The notes: generated by a model from the sequence alone, not told the origin. A DNA stretch of 64,000 bases from Vulcanimicrobiota bacterium (GCA_017307785.1 JAFKGI010000019.1:1-64000), one strand, 5' to 3'; shown: positions 1-8,915, numbered from the stretch's first letter. A program made the numbers and translations.

Positions 1-112
1 TCAACCCCTGATTTGAAGCCATTTGAGGGCGGTATGACGAAGAATCAGCGCCTCGCCAAGGGAATGGCCAGAATCGAGAGAGCACGACGCCGCCGTTATC
101 ATTAAGAGGGTA

Positions 113-1120
113 TTGGTCCCGCCGGAGCACTTTAGCCCCACCCTGCTAGACCATCCCACCATTTCCCGCGAACACGCCACCATCTTTTGGAACGCCCGGG
201 GTGCCGTAATTCGCTGCGACACCAGCAAAAGCGTGGTGGCGGTGGAAGGCCGCCCGGTGGCCTGCGGGTCCGAGGTCGACCTGGTGGACGGCGTGCTGCT
301 GCAACTGGGCGAACTCACTTTCCGTTTCCGCATGCTCAAGGAGCCCGACGCGCGCTTGCGCGGGCCCAAACTGAATATCCATTCGCTGGGCGTTCTGCAG
401 GTTTTGCGTGGGCAGGAAACCATCCCCGAAAAGAGCTGGCGCACCAACAACGTGCGCTGGTTGCTGGCTCGCGTCGCCCTGGACTGGGGACGGCCGGTGC
501 CCACCGACCTGTTGCTGGAGTTGTTCTGGCCCGACCTGCCGGTGGCCAGCAGCAAGAACAACCTGAATTTCAGCCTCTCCACGCTGCGGGCCGTGTTGCG
601 CAGCTCCGCCCATCCGGAGGTCGACTACTTTATCCGGACTCGCAATACCCTGCAGTTGCATCCCGATCTCCTGGGTGAACACGACTATCTGCTGCTGCAG
701 GAAGCTCTGATGAGCGCCCGCCAACTGCATCCCGGCGCCGCCTGCAACTACTGGAAGAAGGCGCTGCAGCTTTACCGCGGCCCCTATCTGGATGGCTGCT
801 TCATGGACTGGGCCCAAGAAGTCCGCCAGCGCACTCACGCCGACGTGCTGGAAGGTGGCCGAGCGCTGCTGGGACACCTCCACTCGATTCAAGACTGGGA
901 AGCGATCGTGGCCGTGGCTCCCCAGGTGCTCGGCCTGGACGCCTGCTGTCAGGCCAGTAGCGCCCAGTGGATGCGCGCTCAGATCGAAAGAGGCAATCCT
1001 CACGAGGCCTTCCGTATCTACGAGACGTGCGTGCAGAACCTGGACCGCGAACTGGGAGTCGGCCCGGGTCCCGAGGTCAAAGAGACGTATGACCTGGCGC
1101 TGAGTCGCTTTCCAGAATAA
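113..1120 (+). CDS. FHA/BTAD transcriptional regulator, 5' end doubtful
   Basis: Likely SARP/BTAD-type regulator. The first ~70 residues are the C-terminal part of an FHA (phosphothreonine-binding) domain (HPTISREHATI motif), followed by a winged-helix region (~85-185) and a bacterial transcriptional activator domain of TPR-like helices (~190-330). It has the same layout as the intact regulator at 51067-52368. Seen: no ATG or GTG lies in frame upstream; the only start is a TTG at 113, with an in-frame TGA at 35-37. The codons just before 113 (VIIKRV) still look like the missing FHA strand, so the true 5' end may be lost by a frameshift or the gene may be 5'-truncated. Its 3' end overlaps the convergent kinase gene by 44 bp. 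Inference: it may answer to phosphorylation by that kinase. Confidence 0.75.
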   Translation: MVPPEHFSPTLLDHPTISREHATIFWNARGAVIRCDTSKSVVAVEGRPVACGSEVDLVDGVLLQLGELTFRFRMLKEPDARLRGPKLNIHSLGVLQVLRGQETIPEKSWRTNNVRWLLARVALDWGRPVPTDLLLELFWPDLPVASSKNNLNFSLSTLRAVLRSSAHPEVDYFIRTRNTLQLHPDLLGEHDYLLLQEALMSARQLHPGAACNYWKKALQLYRGPYLDGCFMDWAQEVRQRTHADVLEGGRALLGHLHSIQDWEAIVAVAPQVLGLDACCQASSAQWMRAQIERGNPHEAFRIYETCVQNLDRELGVGPGPEVKETYDLALSRFPE

Positions 1121-2555
1121 CCTCCATGCGTGCGGTGGCCGTCGCCCGGAGTGGCGCCACGAAGGTCACTTCGGCGGTCTCGGCCTGGGGCACCGGAGTC
1201 ACGGTAGGAGTGGGTATCACCGGGGTGGGTTCGGAGCGACGAGAACGCCGACCCAGCGCGGCTTTCTCAAAGGCATAGGCGGCTTCTTGCATGCTCGAAT
1301 AGCGAGCTTCGGGTCCTTTGCTCAGCATGCGTCGGAGCACCGCCTGAATCGCCTCGGGCACGTCGGCCCGAAACTCGGTGATATCGGGCGGATCCGCGGT
1401 CAGATGCATCATGATAATTTTCATGGGTTCGTCGTGCTCGAAGGGACGTCGGCCGCACAACATCTCGTAGAGCATGCAGCCCAAAGCATACTGATCGGAG
1501 CGATCATCCAGGCCGTCGGTACGCGGCCCCGACATGATCTGTTCGGGCGCCATGTACTGCGGGGTTCCCATGACGCTGCCCGTGACGGTGACCGTCTTCA
1601 CTTCGCGATTGCGAGCCAGTCCGAAGTCCATCAACTTGACCAAACCCTTTTGGGTCACCATCACGTTGTCCGGCTTGAGGTCACGATGCACGATCTGCAG
1701 CCCGTGTGCGTAGGCCAGAGCATCGAAAATAGCCGGCGCATAGTTCATAACCTCCGTGACCGTCATACCCTTTTCCCCGACCAGGTCGGAAAGGGGCCGA
1801 CCGTCGATCAGCTCCATCATCAGAAAGTGCAGTCCTTCCTGTTGGCCCCAGGTCACCACCCGCACCACGTTGGGATGGTCTAGCTTCATGGAGACGCGAA
1901 TCTCTCGTTGGAAGCGCTTTTCGAATTCGGGGCTCATCTCCTCGGGACGAATCAACTTGACCGCCACCGCCGAGGATTCGTCCAGCGTATCGGCCGGTAC
2001 CCCTTTGTAGACCAGAGCCATCCCACCGGCACCCAGTCGCTGCACCAGTCGATAGCCGCCCAGCACGGTCATAATGAACGGGTCGCGAACGTCGGCGTTG
2101 GCCGTGAGCGTCTGTAGCTTCTGGTCCTTGGCGGCCAGCTGGCGGCCCTTCTGCAGCTGGTGGGTCAGCAGTCCGGCACCCGCCAGCGCCAGACCGGCGC
2201 CCAGACAGAGGGCCAGTGGGTGGCGGTTCCACAGAGCCCCCAAAGAAGCGACGCCGAGTTCCAGGCGCAGGGGCTCCTGGCGAGCTCTGAGCTCGTTCCA
2301 TGACCACTTGAATTCCTCTTTGCCGTAGCCGGGAGCGGCGAATTCAAACGTATGCTTGACGTCATATTTGTCCTTGCCGGCCACCACCACCTGGTTCTCT
2401 CCGATCCGTAGGATGCCGTCAGAGGCTTCAATGATGGTCTTCCCGTCAATCCGCACGCTGACGTTGGCGGGATTGGATTCCACCAGCATCTCGATTTTCT
2501 CTTCGGCCCGGACCCACGATGTAAGCATCCACAGGCAAAGCAATGTGCGCAGCAT
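1077..2555 (-). CDS. Membrane serine/threonine protein kinase
   Basis: Hanks-type Ser/Thr kinase of 492 residues. Visible motifs: glycine loop LGAGGMALVYKG (174-185), catalytic lysine in VAVK (200), HRDLKPDN (290-297), DFG (310-312) and GTPQYMAPEQ (330-339). The layout is unusual: a signal peptide (1-17), a ~90-residue exported domain resembling PEGA-type domains, one membrane segment (~112-132), then the kinase at the C-terminus. Common PknB-type kinases have the reverse order. I chose ATG 2555 because GAAGG precedes it and it lies 1 bp after the stop of the PilZ-like gene; a longer frame to 2642 would add a non-signal extension. Last gene of the pseudopilin operon, convergent with the FHA regulator. 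FHA domains bind phosphothreonine, so a kinase-regulator pair is plausible but inferred. Confidence 0.93.
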   Translation of the reverse strand: MLRTLLCLWMLTSWVRAEEKIEMLVESNPANVSVRIDGKTIIEASDGILRIGENQVVVAGKDKYDVKHTFEFAAPGYGKEEFKWSWNELRARQEPLRLELGVASLGALWNRHPLALCLGAGLALAGAGLLTHQLQKGRQLAAKDQKLQTLTANADVRDPFIMTVLGGYRLVQRLGAGGMALVYKGVPADTLDESSAVAVKLIRPEEMSPEFEKRFQREIRVSMKLDHPNVVRVVTWGQQEGLHFLMMELIDGRPLSDLVGEKGMTVTEVMNYAPAIFDALAYAHGLQIVHRDLKPDNVMVTQKGLVKLMDFGLARNREVKTVTVTGSVMGTPQYMAPEQIMSGPRTDGLDDRSDQYALGCMLYEMLCGRRPFEHDEPMKIIMMHLTADPPDITEFRADVPEAIQAVLRRMLSKGPEARYSSMQEAAYAFEKAALGRRSRRSEPTPVIPTPTVTPVPQAETAEVTFVAPLRATATARMEVILESDSAPGHTSL

Positions 2556-2556
2556 A

Positions 2557-3192
2557 CTACCTTCGATACTCGGGGGCGACCGCGGATCCGGTCTTGAGAC
2601 CGGCCAGATACCCGCCCAACTCGTGGGTTTGCTGGGAATCAAGGTCGAGAAACTCCAGGTAGGCGACGTGGGAAGTACGGTCTCGCTGGGAACACCAGGC
2701 CACTTTGCAGCGGATCTTGAGGCTGGACATTTCGCTGTGGTCGACTTCCAATTCGATGGTGAGTTCCTGGCCGGCCTCTATCGGGCCGTCCAGAACGGCC
2801 CGGGTTCCTTCCAAAGAGAGTTCGGCACTGGTGGCCTTGAAATTGGGCAAGTCTTTGGAGCGAATGGCAAAGGTGCGCACGTGAGTGGTGAAGGCTCCCG
2901 GAGCTTCTTTGTAGTGGAGTTCGCCGGACGCTTGAGGAGGGGGCGGTGGAAAGCAGCGCACCAGGGCGTTGATGGCCAGTGGCGGGTAAAGAACCTGAGC
3001 CGTATACCGGTCGGCCGCGCGTTTGACGACGGTAATCGTCATCTGCAGCGCCTGACCGTCGGGCAGGCTGGCCTTGACCTGATGTTCTCGGCCGGGAGCC
3101 AGACTTTGCCCGCAGGCGAAGGTCAGGTCGTTGCCCAGATAGCCGGTCACATAGACCGTCGGAGTGAAGAAACGCCGTAAGAGGGCCAGCAT
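2557..3192 (-). CDS. PilZ-like domain protein
   Basis: A 211-residue soluble protein with no signal peptide. Residues ~20-110 and ~115-205 resemble the tandem beta-barrels of YcgR/PilZ-type c-di-GMP effectors: a conserved-looking RCFPPPPP segment, then a second barrel ending in HVAYLEFLDLDSQQTHEL, which matches the usual end of PilZ domains (GxxFxxLs..~...l). The canonical RxxxR and (D/N)xSxxG c-di-GMP ligands are not obvious, so ligand binding is uncertain. Start ATG 3192 overlaps the preceding stop as TGATG, with GGAAAGGA upstream; a GTG one codon earlier is possible. Between the pseudopilin genes and the kinase in one operon, it may tune pilus assembly. Confidence 0.6.
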   Translation of the reverse strand: MLALLRRFFTPTVYVTGYLGNDLTFACGQSLAPGREHQVKASLPDGQALQMTITVVKRAADRYTAQVLYPPLAINALVRCFPPPPPQASGELHYKEAPGAFTTHVRTFAIRSKDLPNFKATSAELSLEGTRAVLDGPIEAGQELTIELEVDHSEMSSLKIRCKVAWCSQRDRTSHVAYLEFLDLDSQQTHELGGYLAGLKTGSAVAPEYRR

Positions 3193-5462
3193 CACGAGTC
3201 CTTTCCAGGGTCGTATTCACGCCAGAGCAAACGCTGGCTCTGGTCGCGCAACTGAATGAATTGCATCGGATTGAAGCGGAAACTGCCCCGCTTGGTAGGG
3301 ACTTTGTTGAAACTGGTTCGCGAGGTCAGCCAGTTGTAGATCGGTAGAGCGCCGTTTCTCTCAGAAAAGTTCTCCTTCGGATCGTTGAGCACTTTCAGAA
3401 AGCGCGGATCGTTCCAGGGCTCCATAGGTGCGGGCACGGTGGCGATCCAATCGAAGTACTGGCCCTGAAACTGCGATTGGTTCGGGCCCAGAATGCCGCC
3501 CATAAATGAAGCCGCCGAGGCCGCCCCCCATTCCGCCGGGGTCTGAGAGCCGCCCGGATTGAAAACTTCGGCGAAAGTGACCTGCCGAGTTTCGCCCGTT
3601 GTCTTATTGACGAGACGGTAGGTCTGGAGGGGTTCGTCGCTGGTCTGCTGGCCGCGAATGGCCTGATAGAGCTTGCGAGAACTAAAACTATCGCTGAAAG
3701 ACCAGCCGGGCTGACCGTCAAAGACGATGTCATTAAGGTGCATTTTGGCGTTGCCATCCATCATGCCCAGCGGGTTGGCCTCGGCGAACTTTTCCAGTGT
3801 AAAGGCGCCCTCCCCCTCGTTGGCGGCGGCATCCCACGCCTTGGTGTAGTCGGAATTGTAGCGGCAATACTCCGGGTTACCCAACAACAGGTTGTAGTCC
3901 TGACGGGTGTCGCTGCGGCCGAGCACGCTCTGCACCGACTGATCGTAGGACTCGCTGGTGGCGAAACTCATGATAGGATTGTTGCTCAGGGCGTAGCGGT
4001 CGGTGGCCAGACCGATGTTGGCGTCGCCATCGAAGTCGGGTCTTCCGTCCAGATTCAGGTCTTGCCCTGCGGGAGGGGTGGTTTTGGGGTTGATCATCTT
4101 ACCGTCGCGAGTGGTATCGTCGGTCGGCAGGGTGAATCCGTTGGCCGGTGAGCCTCCCGGACCCCCGAAACAAAAGTAGCGGCGAGCGGCCGCCACATGG
4201 TCGGGCAGCATGCCTTCCACGACGTATTCGAGATCCATCGAAATGGGGTTGCTGAGCACATTGGCTTCTTCCAGTTCCACCTTGCTACCGGCGGTTTTGG
4301 AAGCACACAGGGCACCCAGCAGGGTGACTTTGTTGGCTTTGAAGTCTCCCTGGGTAAAGACCACCCCGTTGTAGACGCAATCGTCTTTGTTGCTGCCGCG
4401 AATTTCGACGTCCGAACTGGCCACGATGGCCGCCTGATCGTCGGCCGCTTTGAAGCTGGACTGGTTGTAAATCTTCACCTTGCCGGTGCTGATCAGAGCG
4501 CCCTTACCACGCAGTCCTCCATGGATCTCGACGTCTCCATCGACGTAAAGCACTCCCGCGTCCATGGTCATGCCGCCAGTCACGGTGAGATTGCCGGAAC
4601 GCCGGGCCGGGCCCACGATTTCGAGGGCAAACTCTGAGCCTCCCAGACTGGTGTTGCAACCGGTCATACCGGCCGTATCGTAGTCGGTGGCCGTGACCTG
4701 GGGCACTTCTTCAGAGCTGGCAAAGGCCTGCAGGCTCCCTTCCACGGTGGTGTTGGGCCCCAGTTTAATGCCTCCCACCGAACGCACGTCGCCGGTGACG
4801 CGGGTGGCTGCCGTACCGCTATCCAGGTTGATGGCTTCCTGAACATCGCCCGAATTGCTCATCATACAGCCGGGTGACCACTGATCGTCAGGAATCAAGC
4901 TGACCCCGTTCTCGACGGCGGCGGGATTCTTGACTCCCGCCACCAGCAGGCCGCCCTGGGAAGTGACATTACCGGTGGTGGAAATGGCGTATTTATACAA
5001 GGGAATAGAAACGATCGTCTCCACCGCCCGACGCGTCTTGTTGTACTCGCCCACGGCGATCACGTGCAGGCTGCGAGAAGGAATGACTCTCCCCGTACCT
5101 TGCTGAGGGACGTCCTGGGCCAGACAATTACTCGATTTCGGAATACCCCCGAACGAAATCGAGTCGTGGCCCCCGAAATAAACTTTGCCCCAACCATCGG
5201 GAGCGGACGCCAGGCTCACCTCGATGTCTTCGCTGGCTTCGCGGCGAGTGCCATACTGGACGTCCGCCAGGCAGCGCGCGATGGCCCGATTGGCGGCGGC
5301 TTCAGCCAGGGAACGAGCCACCACGGCTTTGTCCATCTGCTGACTGAGAGTAAAGTGGCTGAAAGACATGGCGGCGGTGGTGAAGGCCAACGTAATCAGA
5401 AGAGAGGCCACCAGCAAGATGCCGATCAGGCTCATGGCGCGGGAGGAATGTCTTGGTCTCAT
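3192..5462 (-). CDS. Large PilX/GspK-like pseudopilin
   Basis: A 756-residue protein with a short basic leader, then one hydrophobic helix (~9-32) and an Ala-rich amphipathic helix, the plan of type IV pilin-like minor subunits of the PilX/GspK kind. The glutamate at mature +5 is absent, as in GspK. The rest is a long Gly/Ser/Thr/Asp-rich exported region (many short beta-type runs such as GNVTSQGG and GDVEIHGG, polymer-forming cytoskeletal/bactofilin-like in feel). It is much longer than usual PilX (~200) and resembles in plan the 728-residue protein at 14211-16397. Stop is in TGATG overlap with the PilZ-like gene; 8 bp separate it from the upstream PilW-like gene. Role in a pilus or type II-like secretion tip is inferred. 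Confidence 0.75.
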   Translation of the reverse strand: MRPRHSSRAMSLIGILLVASLLITLAFTTAAMSFSHFTLSQQMDKAVVARSLAEAAANRAIARCLADVQYGTRREASEDIEVSLASAPDGWGKVYFGGHDSISFGGIPKSSNCLAQDVPQQGTGRVIPSRSLHVIAVGEYNKTRRAVETIVSIPLYKYAISTTGNVTSQGGLLVAGVKNPAAVENGVSLIPDDQWSPGCMMSNSGDVQEAINLDSGTAATRVTGDVRSVGGIKLGPNTTVEGSLQAFASSEEVPQVTATDYDTAGMTGCNTSLGGSEFALEIVGPARRSGNLTVTGGMTMDAGVLYVDGDVEIHGGLRGKGALISTGKVKIYNQSSFKAADDQAAIVASSDVEIRGSNKDDCVYNGVVFTQGDFKANKVTLLGALCASKTAGSKVELEEANVLSNPISMDLEYVVEGMLPDHVAAARRYFCFGGPGGSPANGFTLPTDDTTRDGKMINPKTTPPAGQDLNLDGRPDFDGDANIGLATDRYALSNNPIMSFATSESYDQSVQSVLGRSDTRQDYNLLLGNPEYCRYNSDYTKAWDAAANEGEGAFTLEKFAEANPLGMMDGNAKMHLNDIVFDGQPGWSFSDSFSSRKLYQAIRGQQTSDEPLQTYRLVNKTTGETRQVTFAEVFNPGGSQTPAEWGAASAASFMGGILGPNQSQFQGQYFDWIATVPAPMEPWNDPRFLKVLNDPKENFSERNGALPIYNWLTSRTSFNKVPTKRGSFRFNPMQFIQLRDQSQRLLWREYDPGKDS

Positions 5463-5470
5463 CCTTCCTC

Positions 5471-6112
5471 CTAGTCCGAATTGCGCAACGAAATGGTGCG
5501 CTCCACCTGATAGTTGTAGGGCCGCCCCTTGACGAGCTTGGAGAGTGCCAGGGTCAAGGTGATGGAAGGGGTCGTCGGGTTGGAGATGTTCATGGCGGTG
5601 ACATCTCCCCCGAAGGGGGTCACGCCCACGGGAGTCTGCTGGCTGATCCAGAGCAAGCCATCCTGATCAATTCTCTTGGGAACCAGGGTGGTGGTCACTT
5701 TCGGGCCACCGGCCGGTGGCTGGGCAGGGTCCGGAGGATAGAGATAGCGCAAGATTTTCCCTTGATTGGGTGCCCAGGAATAGACGATCCATTGACGTCC
5801 GTAAATCTGGCTGGGTGGATCGTTGGTGCCGATTCCGATCAGGGGCTGAATGGACAGCACCTCCGGATGAGTCGGGTCGCCTGGGATGCACTTGCGGACG
5901 CATACGCCACCCAGAACGGTGGTCTGCAGATCCTTGACCATCCGGTTGCTGGCCATGATGCCCTGCTCCTGAACGTCCACGCGAACGGCCGTGCGCGCCT
6001 GAGCCTGCAGACTGGTGACCAGAAACATGACCATCACGACGGCGATGGCGGCGGCCAGACTCGAGGCGATGAGGATTTCCACCAGGGTGAAGCCTCGCTT
6101 AGCTTTTGACAC
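5471..6112 (-). CDS. PilW-like prepilin
   Basis: 213 residues with a textbook type III prepilin signal: KRG/FTLVEILIASSLAAAIAVV, giving Phe+1 and Glu+5 after cleavage by the PilD/GspO peptidase. A globular C-terminal region of ~175 residues follows, as in PilW/PilJ minor pilins. The start is GTG at 6112 and overlaps the end of the upstream gene by 14 bp. Two cysteines near residues 51-55 (VCVRKC) could form a disulfide. Second gene of the leftward pilin cassette. Confidence 0.85.
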   Translation of the reverse strand: MSKAKRGFTLVEILIASSLAAAIAVVMVMFLVTSLQAQARTAVRVDVQEQGIMASNRMVKDLQTTVLGGVCVRKCIPGDPTHPEVLSIQPLIGIGTNDPPSQIYGRQWIVYSWAPNQGKILRYLYPPDPAQPPAGGPKVTTTLVPKRIDQDGLLWISQQTPVGVTPFGGDVTAMNISNPTTPSITLTLALSKLVKGRPYNYQVERTISLRNSD

Positions 6113-6506
6113 AGCTCATCCAACTTTCTCTCACCATGGTCATATCTCGGCCGCGCAGGGTCCAACGGACGGTGGAGCGGATGCCCCGGAGATTGTTCTG
6201 ACTGAGAACGGGCTCGTCGGGAAGAACAAAGACCTCCACGGCCGTCTGGTAGAGCGTGCCGTCGACGGTTTTATCCGCCAGGGTGACGGTGCCCAGGGTC
6301 AGACCTTTAAAGCCCTTGGCCCGCAGACTATCGATGGCGGCCTCGGCCAGAGTACCCGCCTGCACCGAGCAACTGGCGCGCTCCATAATAAAAATGGACC
6401 CCTGGAACAACAGGGCGATACTGAGAACGACGAACCATAAAATGAAGGAGCCCAGAATAGACTCCATCATAGTGTGGCCTTGTTGACGACGACGATACAC
6501 CTGCAA
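6099..6506 (-). CDS. PilV-like prepilin
   Basis: 135 residues with the prepilin pattern QG/HTMMESILGSFILWFVV: cleavage after Gly and Glu at +5, with His instead of the usual Phe at +1. A small C-terminal domain follows. Start is TTG 6506, chosen because GGAGG lies 6 bases before it. First gene of the leftward operon (PilV-, PilW-, PilX-like, PilZ-like, kinase). All three minor pilins plus a regulator in one unit suggest a pilus-tip or priming complex; the major pilin and motor genes are not in this window. Confidence 0.8.
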   Translation of the reverse strand: MQVYRRRQQGHTMMESILGSFILWFVVLSIALLFQGSIFIMERASCSVQAGTLAEAAIDSLRAKGFKGLTLGTVTLADKTVDGTLYQTAVEVFVLPDEPVLSQNNLRGIRSTVRWTLRGRDMTMVRESWMSCVKS

Positions 6507-6522
6507 CCACTCCTCCCGACTC

Positions 6523-6528
6523 AGTATA
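6523..6528 (-). promoter_or_regulatory. Possible -10 box of the pilin/kinase operon
   Basis: TATACT lies 17 bases upstream of the TTG start at 6506 and upstream of its GGAGG ribosome site. No clear -35 is seen. The ~200-base stretch 6507-6705 holds nothing else I can name. Confidence 0.35.
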
Positions 6529-6705
6529 GCCAGCTTCGCTTAGCAATACCTTAGAGCCGGCCCTTCTCCGCCGCCCCCGAAAGACCCCCGGAACCCATCG
6601 GGTGAAGAACCGCAAAACAGGCCAGAAACATAGGGTGCGATAGAGTGATTTTTCAGGCTACTTCGGCCGGAGATTCTCCCGGGCCGGGTGGAAGTTCAGA
6701 GGAAA

Positions 6706-7665
6706 CTATGCCTCCGGGAGGGTGAGTTGCTCCAGGTCTGCACCTGCTATCAACTGTTGCTGCAGGTGGCGCAGAGCATCCAGGTTGCTGGTGGCTAACC
6801 GGGAGATGAGGCCGGCAGCCCGCTCACCATAAAGGCGGTGAAGCAGCAAACTCAGGCCGTCTCGAAGCTCTTCAGAGCGCCCCTCGACACGCCCCTCGAC
6901 ACGGCCCTCGAGGCGACCCTCGACACGGCCCTCGAGGCGACCCTCGAGTCGGCCCTCTTCTTTCCACTCGTTGGTGAACTGCATAATCGCCTGCCTTTCT
7001 CGCTGGGGCATAATTTCGAGGTTTCTCTGGTAAATCCTCATCTCGTCCGCGTTCAGCCGAAGGTAAGAGTAGACGAAATGGGCAATCAGGTTGCACTTTC
7101 GTTCGTCCAGGCGCAGCGTTGCCAGCAGCCGCAGGCACTGAAGTTTGACGATAGGACGATCCTGCTCGCGGATTTGCATGCGCGCCATCAGAGCGCTGGC
7201 GACCGGATTGGCACTATTCAGGAAGCTTCTCCAGTCCATGCGGCTCAGTTGGACCGTGCGGTAACGAAAATCCAGCATGGCGAGGTCGTGGAATTGGAGT
7301 GAGAAGCGCTGCGGTTGCGCCTTCAGACCTCCAAAGGAGAGCAAAGCGATGGGATAAATGGGCAGTTGGTGCCGGTCCCAAATCCTTGAGAAGTAGCGAA
7401 ACATTCTCCCTGGAAGATCCCCGCGCTTCTGGGCCTCGTGTTCGAGATGCACCAGGAAGTGAGCGTCGCCGTCGTGGAGTCGCAGGCGAACGACCATATC
7501 CATCTCTCTTCGAGATACGGATGGATCCTGGCCAAAATCTTCCTTGTCGAGAAAGACCGGTGGATGCGCGCGGTCGATTCGCTTCGCCAGAGTAGAGAAG
7601 AATAGCTCCAGAAATTCGATGAAGAAAGTGCGCAGGAGTTCCTTGAAAAGTCGGTCGTGGTCCAT
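6706..7665 (-). CDS. Rpn/YhgA-like PD-(D/E)XK nuclease family protein
   Basis: 319 residues. The N-terminal half carries the Rpn/YhgA-type ('putative transposase') fold: MDHDRLFKELL, then RREMDMVVRL (the D of the nuclease core) and HFLVHLEHEAQ (E/Q pair). Residues ~230-255 are a run of LEGR/VEGR units, and the last ~60 residues (SLLLHRLYGERAAGLISRLAT) match DUF4351. Family members are DNA nucleases linked to recombination; many genomes carry several copies. No SD is visible before ATG 7665; TAGCGT sits at -12 to -7, suggesting a leaderless transcript. Single gene, not clearly in an operon. Confidence 0.8.
   Translation of the reverse strand: MDHDRLFKELLRTFFIEFLELFFSTLAKRIDRAHPPVFLDKEDFGQDPSVSRREMDMVVRLRLHDGDAHFLVHLEHEAQKRGDLPGRMFRYFSRIWDRHQLPIYPIALLSFGGLKAQPQRFSLQFHDLAMLDFRYRTVQLSRMDWRSFLNSANPVASALMARMQIREQDRPIVKLQCLRLLATLRLDERKCNLIAHFVYSYLRLNADEMRIYQRNLEIMPQRERQAIMQFTNEWKEEGRLEGRLEGRVEGRLEGRVEGRVEGRSEELRDGLSLLLHRLYGERAAGLISRLATSNLDALRHLQQQLIAGADLEQLTLPEA
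6882..6957. repeat. 12-bp tandem repeats encoding LEGR/VEGR
   Basis: Short direct repeats of CCCTCGAGGCGA / CCCTCGACACGG type, roughly six units, coding on the minus strand for alternating LEGR and VEGR. Such tracts are common in Rpn-family genes and can change length by slippage. Confidence 0.8.
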
Positions 7666-7671
7666 AGACCG

Positions 7672-7677
7672 ACGCTA
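7672..7677 (-). promoter_or_regulatory. Leaderless-type -10 (TAGCGT)
   Basis: TAGCGT sits at -12 to -7 from ATG 7665 on the minus strand, and no SD is present. The transcript would start at or next to the start codon. Confidence 0.45.
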
Positions 7678-7730
7678 ACCGATTGTTCAGACCAGGTGTT
7701 TAACTGGCCATGTCCATGTCTTGTCCATTC

Positions 7731-8909
7731 TTATTCGTGAGGAGCGAGACGGCGGGAGAGGGTGCGGAATGCCACCAGGGACAGGATGCCACAGCCGGCG
7801 ATGGTCAGTTGCATAGGGGCGTCGGTGTAGGGGTGGAGGGCGGCAACGATGCTGGAGGAGACGGCGGCACCGCCATACTGAATGCATCCGATCAGGGCCG
7901 AGGCGGTGCCGGCCTGATGGCCCTGTCGCTCCAGGGCGCCGGCGGTGGAATTGGGGAAGACGAGGCCGAGAGTAGCCAGGAAGAGGGCCAGAGGCAGAGT
8001 GACGGCCAGGGTATGCCAGTGTAGCAAGGCCATAAGGCCGAGCAGGACGGATGCGCCACAGGCCACTTGCAGGGCACGCTCCAGGATGGTGCGATAGTGA
8101 TAGCGCTGGAGCAGGCGGGAGTTCACCTGGGAGGCCAGGATCAGGCCCGCCGCATTGACTCCAAAAAGCAGGCTGAAGGCTTTGGGAGAGAGGCCGAGTT
8201 GCCCCATGAAGAGATGGGAAGAACCGCTGATGTAGGCATACAGACCGGCCTGGATGAGCGTGCCGGCCAGGGTGTAGGTGAGGAAGTTTGGATCATTGAG
8301 CACGCTGGCGAAACGTTCCAGCAAAGGGCGAGTGGGTAGTTCGGAGTCGCCTGGGGGGTCGGCGGGAATGAAGCGGTAAACGGCTGCCCAAACCAGCGAG
8401 CCGAAGAGGACCATCACGCCGAAAATGCCTCGCCAACCGCTGAGGTCGGCCAGGAACTGGCCAGCCACCGGCGCCAGAATAGGCGAGACGCCCAGCGTCA
8501 GCATAATCAGGGAGAAGACGCGCGAGCACTCGGCGGGCTCGAAGTGATCGCGCACGATGGCGCGGCCGATGACGATGCCGGCGCAGGCTCCCAGCGCCTG
8601 CAAAAAGCGGGCCGCCGTCAGGGCGTCGATGTCGGGGGCTAGAAAACACCCGAGCGAGCCGGCCAGATAGATGAGGATGCCGGCCAGCAGCGGGCGTTTA
8701 CGTCCAATGCGATCACTGAGAGGGCCGTAGACCAGTTGGCCCAGGCAGAGTCCGACGAAAAACGAGGCAACCGTGCCGCTGACGCGAGCCGAGGTGGTGT
8801 GAAGGTCGCTCGCGATATCCGGGAAGGAAGGCAAATACATATCGATGGAGAGCGGTCCCAGCGCGGCCAGGGCCCCCAATAAGAGTATCAACCGGGTTTT
8901 AGAGGTCAT
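7731..8909 (-). CDS. Bcr/CflA-family multidrug efflux MFS transporter
   Basis: 392 residues with 12 predicted membrane segments. The N-terminus (LGPLSIDMYLPSFPDIA) is the hallmark of the Bcr/CflA drug:H+ antiporter subfamily, and YGPLSDRIGRKRPLL is the MFS motif A loop between helices 2 and 3. Length is normal. Homologues export bicyclomycin, chloramphenicol and similar drugs; the actual substrate cannot be read from sequence. ATG 8909 has no SD, but TATGCT at -12 to -7. Confidence 0.92.
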   Translation of the reverse strand: MTSKTRLILLLGALAALGPLSIDMYLPSFPDIASDLHTTSARVSGTVASFFVGLCLGQLVYGPLSDRIGRKRPLLAGILIYLAGSLGCFLAPDIDALTAARFLQALGACAGIVIGRAIVRDHFEPAECSRVFSLIMLTLGVSPILAPVAGQFLADLSGWRGIFGVMVLFGSLVWAAVYRFIPADPPGDSELPTRPLLERFASVLNDPNFLTYTLAGTLIQAGLYAYISGSSHLFMGQLGLSPKAFSLLFGVNAAGLILASQVNSRLLQRYHYRTILERALQVACGASVLLGLMALLHWHTLAVTLPLALFLATLGLVFPNSTAGALERQGHQAGTASALIGCIQYGGAAVSSSIVAALHPYTDAPMQLTIAGCGILSLVAFRTLSRRLAPHE

Positions 8910-8915
8910 CCGCCC

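Noticed and set aside
146..1003. A 285-codon antisense frame in the first regulator
   Set aside because: Gln/Val/His-rich mirror of the BTAD coding strand, without motifs.
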